Assembly: GCA_043784465.1 (NCBI GenBank)
Contig: JAYVYJ010000311.1
Coordinates: 1 to 5,724 of the forward strand
DNA length: 5,724 nucleotides
Direction: 5' to 3'
Source: Roseiarcus sp043784465
GTDB taxonomy: Bacteria; Pseudomonadota; Alphaproteobacteria; Rhizobiales; Beijerinckiaceae
Below the pieces are notes generated by a model. The model made no database searches, had not been told where the DNA came from, and was given only the letters and a program-made list of their open reading frames with translations. Positions 1-4,897 of the stretch are shown piece after piece. The position numbers and the translations under genes are program-made. Numbering within the stretch: position 1 is the first letter of the stretch; each line of letters begins with the position of its first letter.

Positions 1-1307
1 TCCCCAACATGGGCGTCGATCTGGTTTATCTGGCGCTGTGGCCCTGGGCGTCCGCGCTGACGGCAATGAAGATCGCCACGGCGCTGGCGATCGTGCTGCC
101 CGCTTTGGGCGCCTTCGCCATCCACAGCGCGCTGTTCGACAAGCCCTCGCCGACGATCTGGATTGTGCCGTTCTTCAGCTACAACGTCGTCACCACGGTG
201 GGGCTCATCAATTTCGCGCTGGGCGCGGGCCTCACGCTGATCGCAATCGCCTATGCGCTCAACCGGCCGCAGGGCCTGAAAGCGCGAGACCTGTTTGCGC
301 TCAACGCCTTCGGCGCGGCGCTGTTTTTCTGCCATCTCATCGCGCTGGCGATGTATCTCGTGCTGCTGGCGGGCGTGCTGGCCATGCCGCTACGTGCGGC
401 CCCGCGTGAACTGATCCGGCGCGCAATCGTGGCGCTGTTGGCGATTGTGGTCCCGACAATTCTGCTGCTGCTGCGCGAGCATTCGCCCTCGAATTACATC
501 ATCAAGGATTTCGTCGGAATCAGCTTCATGCTGCTGCCCATCGAGACGATGACGGGTTGGGACAGCGTGTTCATGTTCATGCTGGCCGGGCTGCTGGCGC
601 TGGCCGTGATCCCGGGCGTCCGTGTTGCGCCGCGCGCGTGGCTGGCGCTGCCTGCTTACGCGCTGCTGTGCTTCACCGTACCACGTTACTCGGGGGCGGC
701 GACGCTGATCGACTCGCGGCTCAAGGTCTATCTCTGGTATTTCGCGTTCGCCGTGACGACCATCAAGACGCAGGACATGCGTGAGCGCATGCGCCCGGCG
801 ATCGCGGCCGCCGTTCTCGTCGCCCTGGCGTTCCGCATCTGGGCGATGGCTCCGGCGTGGGACGAGTTCAACCGATATGCGATTGAAATGCGCGCGTTTC
901 TCAAGCCGCTGCCTTTAGGCTCACGCGTACTGGTCGTGGATCACCACGATTGCGACAATTACAAAATGGGGATCGTCACCAATCTGACGACTTTCGCCGT
1001 CATCGACCGGCGCTCGTTCATCAACACGCTGTTCGCGCAGACGGGAATGCAGCCCGTAGCCCCGACCGATCCGCTGCTGGACGGCGGGCCGACGATCACC
1101 ATGGATACGCGCTGGCTCGACCCGGCAGAGCAGGAGTTTCTTCCGCCCGTCGTCCTTCAGACCGAATGGGGGCAGGCGTTCAAGAACTGGCGCCAGCATT
1201 TCACGCACATCATCGACGCGCATGCGGTCTGCCCCGCGACCCTGACGACGCCCGGCCTGACGAAAATCAGCGCCATGCCGGGCTTCGATCTCTATCGGAT
1301 CGACTGA
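1..1307 (+). CDS. Multi-pass membrane protein of unknown function, C-terminal part (5' end outside window)
   Basis: The reading frame is open from the left edge. The first ATG at position 9 is probably internal, because the codons before it read Pro-Asn and the string PNMGVDLV resembles an internal segment I recall from large uncharacterised alphaproteobacterial membrane proteins. No ribosome binding site can be judged upstream of it. Numbering from that ATG, hydrophobic stretches suggest about eight membrane segments, near residues 17-39, 57-84, 96-128, 138-155, 186-203, 211-225, 238-252 and 263-281. A soluble domain of about 150 residues follows (283-432), beginning near LPLGSRVLVVDHHDCDNYK. 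Many hydrophobic segments plus a soluble C-terminal domain also occur in GT-C-type glycosyltransferases, but I see no acidic catalytic motif, which would lie in the missing N-terminus. Function is unknown. The TGA stop at 1305-1307 touches the stop codon of the convergent small gene, so any terminator must lie inside coding sequence. Confidence 0.85.
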   Translation, partial: PNMGVDLVYLALWPWASALTAMKIATALAIVLPALGAFAIHSALFDKPSPTIWIVPFFSYNVVTTVGLINFALGAGLTLIAIAYALNRPQGLKARDLFALNAFGAALFFCHLIALAMYLVLLAGVLAMPLRAAPRELIRRAIVALLAIVVPTILLLLREHSPSNYIIKDFVGISFMLLPIETMTGWDSVFMFMLAGLLALAVIPGVRVAPRAWLALPAYALLCFTVPRYSGAATLIDSRLKVYLWYFAFAVTTIKTQDMRERMRPAIAAAVLVALAFRIWAMAPAWDEFNRYAIEMRAFLKPLPLGSRVLVVDHHDCDNYKMGIVTNLTTFAVIDRRSFINTLFAQTGMQPVAPTDPLLDGGPTITMDTRWLDPAEQEFLPPVVLQTEWGQAFKNWRQHFTHIIDAHAVCPATLTTPGLTKISAMPGFDLYRID

Positions 1308-1580
1308 CTACATCTGTATGAGCGTGCCGTGACCCTTCGGCGTCGTCATCGCCTCGCAGGAGCCCTTGGCGACGTATTTCCAAGCGTGCCCGTCGAAATC
1401 CACCGCCGAAGTGCCCGCGCAGGACGTGCCGGCGCCGGCGGCGCAATCGTTCTTGCCGGCAAGCGACACGCCATAGCACTTGTCGGCGCCAGGCTGCGCA
1501 GGGGCGGGACCGGCATGCGCGGCGGAAGCGAGCGCGAGGGTGAGCGAAGCGGCGAGAGCGGCGGAAAGGGTTTTGTTCAT
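1308..1580 (-). CDS. bufA: DUF2282 family exported peptide, bufferin precursor (BufA-like)
   Basis: A 90-residue protein with a clear Sec signal peptide: MNK start, hydrophobic core 5-21, and a likely AHA cleavage site after residue 23. The mature part has exactly four cysteines, at 35 (KCYG), 46 (KNDC), 54 (GTSC) and 75 (KGSC), in the spacing I know from DUF2282, with the family phrases AGKNDCAAG and SCAGTS and a VDFDGHAWKYV segment. Known for the family: some DUF2282 proteins are ribosomally made, modified precursors (bufferins) in which an MNIO enzyme (DUF692) with a DUF2063 partner converts cysteines to thiooxazole groups that bind copper; they protect against metal stress. Inferred: a periplasmic metal-buffering role here. 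No DUF692, DUF2063 or DoxX gene is next to it, which is unusual. The ATG at 1580 follows a GGA five bases upstream. An overlapping out-of-frame ATG at 1590 gives only an arginine-rich shadow frame. The ECF-like promoter at 1632-1656 probably drives it. Confidence 0.88.
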   Translation of the reverse strand: MNKTLSAALAASLTLALASAAHAGPAPAQPGADKCYGVSLAGKNDCAAGAGTSCAGTSAVDFDGHAWKYVAKGSCEAMTTPKGHGTLIQM

Positions 1581-1631
1581 AGGCGTCCATCCCTGTGACG
1601 ATTTGCGAACCCCATTGGCTCGCCTCTTTCT

Positions 1632-1656
1632 TTCGCGGCGCCGGGGCGAAGGTTAC
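1632..1656 (-). promoter_or_regulatory. Candidate ECF (SigF-like) promoter, GTAACC-N15-CGAA
   Basis: Read on the minus strand, GTAACC (1651-1656) is followed after 15 bases by CGAA (1632-1635), about 50 bases before the start codon of the DUF2282 gene. From memory, the promoter motif of SigF-dependent metal-stress genes in Caulobacter, which include DUF2282 genes, is GTAACC-N16-CGAA; this site is one base shorter. GTAACC alone is expected a few times by chance in a window this size and occurs once more on the same strand (4002-4007), so the evidence is the combination of motif, spacing and target gene. The -35 part lies in the loop of the hairpin at 1640-1667. Confidence 0.5.
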
Positions 1657-1667
1657 GCCGCCCCGGC
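1640..1667 (-). terminator. GC-rich hairpin after degP, possible terminator without U-tract
   Basis: A perfect 9-base stem (GCCGGGGCG/CGCCCCGGC) with a 10-base loop begins 19 bases after the degP stop codon. No run of T follows on either strand, so it is not a classical intrinsic terminator. It may end degP transcription weakly or protect the 3' end of its mRNA. It overlaps the candidate promoter of the next gene, so part of the pairing may be a by-product of that GC-rich spacer. Confidence 0.4.
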
Positions 1668-1686
1668 TTCACGTGATCGTGAACTC

Positions 1687-3156
1687 TCAGTTCAGCGACA
1701 GCGCGATGAAGCGCACGTCGCCCGCGCCATTGCCCACGAGCAGCAAGGCCGTCTTTTTGCCCTGCTTCTTGAGGCCGTCGATGGCGGCGGCGACGTCGCC
1801 CGGCTTCTCAACCGCCTGTTGGTTGACCTCCTCGATCACGTCGCCGGGGCGCAGGCCCTTGTCGGCGGCGGGAGAACTGGCGTCGACGCCGGTGACGAGC
1901 ACGCCCTTGACGCTGTCCTTGAGCTTGAACGTCTTGCGCGCCTCGTCGCCCAACGGGGCGAGGGTGAGGCCCAGCGCCTTGGCGGGGGCGGAGGGCTTGG
2001 GCGTATCGGCGGAATCGTCGGTCGGCTCCGCCTTGGCCATCTGCTTCTCGCCGTCTTCGAGACGACCGAGCGTGATGTCGATCTTGATCTGCTTGCCCTT
2101 GCGCATCACTGTGATCTGCGCCTTCGTCCCTACGGAGGTCGAGGCGACCATGCGCGGCAGGTCGCGCGATTCCTTGATCGGCTTGGCGTCGAAGGCGACA
2201 ATCACGTCGCCCGCCTCCACGCCCGCCGGCTTGGCCGGACCCTTGGGATCGACGCCCGCCACCAGCGCGCCATGCGCGTCGCCCAAGCCTAAGCTTTCGG
2301 CGATCGTGTCGTCGACGGGCTGGATGCGTACGCCGAGCCAGCCGCGCCGAGTTTCGCCGAACGACTGCAACTGCGTGATGATCGGCGTCACGCTGGAGGC
2401 GGGCGTGGCGAAGCCGATGCCGATGGAGCCGCCGGTTGGGGAGAGGATGGCGGTGTTGATGCCGATGACCTCGCCGTCCATGTTGAACAGCGGCCCGCCG
2501 GAATTGCCCTTGTTGATGGACGCGTCCGTCTGGAGGAAATCGTCGTAGGGGCCGCTCTCGATGTTGCGGTTGCGCGCCGAGAGGATGCCCGCCGTCACGG
2601 TTTCGCCCAGCCCGAACGGGTTGCCGACCGCCATCACGCCCTCGCCGACGCGCACCTTGTCGCTGTCGCCGAATTTGACGGTCTTGAAGGGCTTGTCGCT
2701 CTCCACTTTCAGCACCGCGACGTCGACTTTGGGATCCTTGCCCAGCACCTTCGCTTTCAGCTTGCGACCATCCGTGAAGATCACCAGGATCTCGTTGGCG
2801 TCGCCGACGACGTGATTGTTGGTGATGACGATGCCCGAGGGGTCGATCACGAAGCCCGAGCCGAGCGAGGAGGATTTGCGCGCCTTGGGCGGCTGGGCCT
2901 GCGGGCCGTTCATGCCGTGGTTCTTGAAGAACTGCTCGAACATGTCGTCGAACGGCGTGCCTTTTGGCAGTTCGGGGGGCGAAGAATCCGCAGTCTTGTC
3001 GTCAATCGTCTGCGTGGCGGAAATGTTGACGACGGCGTCGGCGACTTGAGAGACAAGATCGGCCAGATTGTTCGGACGGCTCTGCGCCGAAGCTGGCGTG
3101 GCGGCGAGGCCGGCGATCAGCGCGAGCGCGGTAACGCTGCGGGGGAGGGCGCGCAT
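1687..3156 (-). CDS. degP: Periplasmic serine endoprotease, Do/DegP (HtrA) family
   Basis: A complete 489-residue protease-chaperone that degrades or refolds damaged proteins in the periplasm. Residues 1-24 form a Sec signal peptide with ASA at the cleavage site. The trypsin-like domain spans about 30-265, with the catalytic triad visible as His115 (TNNHVV), Asp145 (KVDVAVLK) and Ser219 (GNSGGP). NPFGLG at 179-184 is the usual family motif. PDZ1 starts at RGWLGVRIQP (271-280) and runs to about 365; a Lys/Asp/Pro-rich linker (366-393) leads to PDZ2 (about 394-489). Length and the two PDZ domains fit the DegP/DegQ/MucD group; the family member cannot be settled further. The ATG at 3156 is preceded by AGAAGGA about ten bases upstream, which supports this start. 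An RpoH-like promoter is possible at 3332-3361. It lies on the same strand as hflKC and as the DUF2282 gene, 106 bases upstream of the latter. No key residue is missing. Confidence 0.97.
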   Translation of the reverse strand: MRALPRSVTALALIAGLAATPASAQSRPNNLADLVSQVADAVVNISATQTIDDKTADSSPPELPKGTPFDDMFEQFFKNHGMNGPQAQPPKARKSSSLGSGFVIDPSGIVITNNHVVGDANEILVIFTDGRKLKAKVLGKDPKVDVAVLKVESDKPFKTVKFGDSDKVRVGEGVMAVGNPFGLGETVTAGILSARNRNIESGPYDDFLQTDASINKGNSGGPLFNMDGEVIGINTAILSPTGGSIGIGFATPASSVTPIITQLQSFGETRRGWLGVRIQPVDDTIAESLGLGDAHGALVAGVDPKGPAKPAGVEAGDVIVAFDAKPIKESRDLPRMVASTSVGTKAQITVMRKGKQIKIDITLGRLEDGEKQMAKAEPTDDSADTPKPSAPAKALGLTLAPLGDEARKTFKLKDSVKGVLVTGVDASSPAADKGLRPGDVIEEVNQQAVEKPGDVAAAIDGLKKQGKKTALLLVGNGAGDVRFIALSLN

Positions 3157-3553
3157 GGTCGAATCATCCTTCTACTTGGGTTCGTTTCCTCGATGGCCGA
3201 ATGTGAGGGCGGAACCCGGTTTTGTCGAGGCGGCGATTCGTCCGGATTTTTGCGCCCTGGCGAAGCGGGGCTGAAGAGCGATGCGAAATACAAGCGAAAT
3301 GGCGAGGTCGGTCGTATTAACGGCCTTGTAGATTGGGGCGTCTGCGCGCCTGTTGCTCAAGGCCGCCAGTCCATCGGCGAGCCTTGATTTCTTCGCCGTC
3401 GCGGGCTATCTGGACCGCTGTCGATCTTGCTTGCCGAACTTTGTTACCGCGCTCATACCGCTCACGACGATTTTCCGTTCCAAAATCGATACGCGTGCGC
3501 TGCTTCTTCGACAAGAGCGGCCCTATTCCGTGAACGATTGAAAGGAAATCGTC
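3157..3553. other. Non-coding divergent regulatory region between degP and the csp gene
   Basis: I see no credible gene in these 397 bases. The open frames here are short, lack ribosome binding sites, have shadow-like composition, and on the minus strand some start only at TTG. It holds the leaders and promoters of two divergent genes: AGAAGGA before degP on the minus strand, and AAGGA (3542-3546), seven bases before the csp ATG, on the plus strand. TTGCCG-N17-CATACC at 3431-3459 is a weak candidate -35/-10 for csp and would give a leader of about 85 bases. On the minus strand ATTTCGC occurs twice (3283-3289 and 3294-3300), 11 bases apart, about one helical turn. Confidence 0.6.
3332..3361 (-). 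promoter_or_regulatory. Possible heat-shock (RpoH-type) promoter for degP
   Basis: On the minus strand CTTGAG (3356-3361) is followed by CCCCAAT (3332-3338). This resembles the CTTGAAA...CCCCAT pattern of sigma-32 promoters, with a spacer of 16 or 17 bases depending on how the -35 box is drawn. DegP genes are commonly stress-induced, so the position is sensible, but the leader to the start codon would be about 170 bases, and alphaproteobacterial RpoH sites often differ at the -10 element. Treat as a candidate only. Confidence 0.3.
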
Positions 3554-3763
3554 ATGCTCACAGGTACCGTCAAATTCTTCGACGCCAACAAAGGCTTCGG
3601 CTTCATTCGCCCCGACGGCGGCGAGCCCGACGTGTTCGTGCACATCTCCGCTGTCGAGCGCGCCGGACTGCGCACGATCGTCGAGGGGCAGAAGCTCTCG
3701 TTCGACATCGTCAAGAACGCCCGCTCCGGCAAGAGCGCGGCCGACAATCTCAAGGCGGCCTGA
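3554..3763 (+). CDS. cspA: Cold-shock protein, CspA family
   Basis: A 69-residue single cold-shock domain, the normal length for the family. Both nucleic-acid-binding motifs are intact: RNP1 as KGFGFI (13-18) and RNP2 as VFVHI (27-31), preceded by the usual GTVKFFDANKGFGFI opening. Such proteins bind single-stranded RNA and DNA in the cytoplasm and melt RNA structures; despite the name, many paralogues are not cold-induced, and the sequence does not say which type this is. The start is secure: AAGGA lies seven bases upstream of the ATG. A strong terminator begins 28 bases after the TGA, so the gene is a single-gene transcript. It is divergent from degP and convergent with hflC, and sits between genes that in relatives are often adjacent. 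Confidence 0.97.
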   Translation: MLTGTVKFFDANKGFGFIRPDGGEPDVFVHISAVERAGLRTIVEGQKLSFDIVKNARSGKSAADNLKAA

Positions 3764-3791
3764 GCCTCTCTTGAAGTTTTAAGAACGGGAG

Positions 3792-3821
3792 AAAGGTCGG
3801 CTTCGCCGGCCTTTTTCTTTT
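3792..3821 (+). terminator. Intrinsic terminator of the csp gene
   Basis: A stem of up to ten pairs (AAAGGTCGGC with GCCGGCCTTT, one G-U pair) around a TTC loop is followed by TTCTTTT. This is a classical rho-independent terminator, 28 bases after the csp stop codon. Read on the minus strand the same hairpin has only a short TTT tail, so it may also weakly stop transcripts running on from hflC. Confidence 0.9.
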
Positions 3822-3834
3822 GGCGAGGCGTCTC

Positions 3835-3876
3835 TAATTTCATCCGGCTACGCCGTAATTTCATCCAGGTCCGCCG
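3835..3876. repeat. Two-copy imperfect 21-base tandem repeat
   Basis: Two adjacent 21-base units, 3835-3855 and 3856-3876, both begin TAATTTCATCC and both end CGCCG; 18 of 21 positions agree. They lie between the csp terminator and the inverted-repeat element, outside any gene. The AT-rich TAATTTCAT core stands out in a GC-rich region. The spacing is two helical turns, so a paired protein-binding site is conceivable, but simple duplication or a neighbouring part of the repeat element explains it as well. Confidence 0.75.
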
Positions 3877-3877
3877 C

Positions 3878-3985
3878 CGTCATGGCGAGCCGAGCCAAGC
3901 CATTTCGTCGCGCCGCCTGGCTCGCTCTTTCCGACTTGCGACGCTTGGGGAGGGGCTGAACGGCTTGGCTTGGCTCGCCATGACG
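3878..3985. repeat. Long inverted-repeat (palindromic) intergenic element
   Basis: A left arm at 3878-3901 (starting CGTCATGGCGAGCC) and a right arm at 3962-3985 (ending GGCTCGCCATGACG) are reverse complements over 24 bases with one mismatch, which would be a G-U pair in plus-strand RNA. The 60 bases between encode nothing recognisable. The arms resemble CGTCATTGCGAGC-type dispersed palindromes that I recall from Rhizobiales genomes, so this is probably one copy of a small, non-autonomous repeat family. It ends 18 bases from the hflC stop codon and may act as an mRNA end structure for that operon. No transposase or obvious target-site duplication is visible. Confidence 0.8.
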
Positions 3986-3996
3986 AAGCCCCTCCC
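3948..3996. repeat. Second inverted repeat interlocked with the long palindrome
   Basis: GGGAGGGGCT (3948-3957) and AGCCCCTCCC (3987-3996) are perfect 10-base reverse complements separated by 29 bases. The first arm lies in the loop of the larger palindrome and the second just outside it, and the right arm of the larger palindrome lies between them. The two hairpins therefore interlock and should exclude each other or form a pseudoknot. No T-run follows on the minus strand, so it is not a standard terminator for hflC. Confidence 0.65.
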
Positions 3997-4003
3997 GGGT
4001 CGG

Positions 4004-4897
4004 TTACTTTACGTCAGGCGCAGGCGCTTCCGCCCTTGCCCCCGTCGGAGACCGGAAATAGCGGAAGAAATCGCTCGTCGGTCCAATCACCGCACGACCG
4101 TTCGAAAGCGCCACTTCATAAGCCTGCATGGATCGCCAGAACGCGAAGAAATCCGGGTCGGCGCCATAGGCCTCTGCGAAAATGCGGTTTCGCTCGCCGT
4201 CGCCTTCGCCGCGCATCTGCTCGGCCTTCTGCTTGGAGGTCGCGCGCGTCACGGTGGCGTCGCGGTCGGCGTCGGCGCGGATGCGCTGGGCCTGACGGGA
4301 GCCGTTGGCGCGGAACGTCGCCGCCGATTGTTGCCACATGGCCTGCATACGGTGGAAAACTGCCTCCGAATTGTCCGCCGGCAGATCGGTGCGCCGCAGC
4401 CGCACGTCGATCACGTCGAGACCGAAGCGCGTCGCGCCTTCCTTGGTGCGCTCGCGGATCGCCGCCATCAGCGGCTCGCGCTTGTCGCGCACGATGTCGA
4501 GGATCGAAGCCTCGCTCAACACACGCCGCAGCGCCGAGTTCAGCAGACCGCCCAACTGCGATTCCGCCCCCGCCACCGTGCCCACCGATTGAAAAAACAG
4601 CAGCGGATCCGAAATGCGATAACGCACGAAGGTGTCGACGTCGAGCCGCTGATTCTCCGCGACCAGCACCTCCTGCCGGTCGTTGTCGAGCGAGAGGATG
4701 CGACGGTCGATGTAAACGACATTGTCGACGAGCGGCACTTTTGCGTGCAGGCCCGCAGCGTCGATCACGTTGCCGACCGGCTGGCCGAAACGCAGGACGA
4801 GCGCCTGCTCGGTCGGATCGACCGTGAACGTCGAAAGCTTGGCGAGAAGCGCGATCAGCGCGAGGGCGACGAGGACGCCAACTAGAGAGCGATTCAT
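4004..4897 (-). CDS. hflC: HflC, membrane-anchored SPFH modulator of FtsH protease
   Basis: A complete 297-residue protein with one N-terminal membrane anchor (about residues 5-20) and an SPFH/band 7 domain from about 22 (STFTVDPTEQALVLRFGQP) to about 185. A helical region and the C-terminal signature GEGDGERNRIFAEAYGADPD (230-249), followed by FFAFWRSMQAYE, are typical of HflC. With HflK it forms the large periplasm-facing assembly around the FtsH protease in the inner membrane and tunes degradation of membrane proteins. Its ATG overlaps the hflK stop as ATGA, and GGGAG lies seven bases upstream inside hflK, so translation is coupled. The segment MQAMWQQSAATFRANGS (184-200) departs from the charged ER..EA..RA.G pattern I expect here. 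A short Ala/Pro-rich tail ends the protein. The repeat element follows 18 bases after the stop. Confidence 0.96.
   Translation of the reverse strand: MNRSLVGVLVALALIALLAKLSTFTVDPTEQALVLRFGQPVGNVIDAAGLHAKVPLVDNVVYIDRRILSLDNDRQEVLVAENQRLDVDTFVRYRISDPLLFFQSVGTVAGAESQLGGLLNSALRRVLSEASILDIVRDKREPLMAAIRERTKEGATRFGLDVIDVRLRRTDLPADNSEAVFHRMQAMWQQSAATFRANGSRQAQRIRADADRDATVTRATSKQKAEQMRGEGDGERNRIFAEAYGADPDFFAFWRSMQAYEVALSNGRAVIGPTSDFFRYFRSPTGARAEAPAPDVK

Noticed and set aside
1267..1590. 107-residue minus-strand frame overlapping the bufferin-like gene
   Set aside because: It is Arg-rich and out of frame with the DUF2282 protein, whose signal peptide and cysteine pattern are clear; its ATG happens to lie ten bases upstream.
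1668..1683. TTCACGTGATCGTGAA as an operator
   Set aside because: Only the five outer bases on each side pair, and it lies just after the degP stop. Such short symmetries are frequent by chance.
1480..2292. Long plus-strand open frames opposite degP (also 1595-2548)
   Set aside because: They lie antisense to a protease with an intact catalytic triad and both PDZ domains. Their translations are low-complexity Arg/Ala/Gly or Ser/Pro sequence, as expected of GC-rich shadow frames, and no ribosome binding site was found.
3317..3643. Minus-strand 108-residue frame overlapping the csp start, considered as DUF2065 or a new small gene
   Set aside because: It has no hydrophobic segments, so it is not DUF2065. 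It is antisense to the secure csp start and has no ribosome binding site.
3878..3985. Palindrome as the ends of an insertion sequence or a CRISPR repeat
   Set aside because: There is no transposase between the arms, only 60 bases of loop, no clear target duplication, and no regular repeat-spacer array.
3982..4007. Second GTAACC-N16-CGTC on the minus strand at the end of hflC
   Set aside because: It resembles an ECF promoter, but it includes the hflC stop codon and points only into the repeat element and antisense to csp, with no gene to serve. A chance match is the simpler reading.
3965..4885. Long plus-strand frames opposite hflC, and one opposite hflK (5053-5721)
   Set aside because: Arg- and His-rich shadows of the SPFH genes, which have full family signatures.
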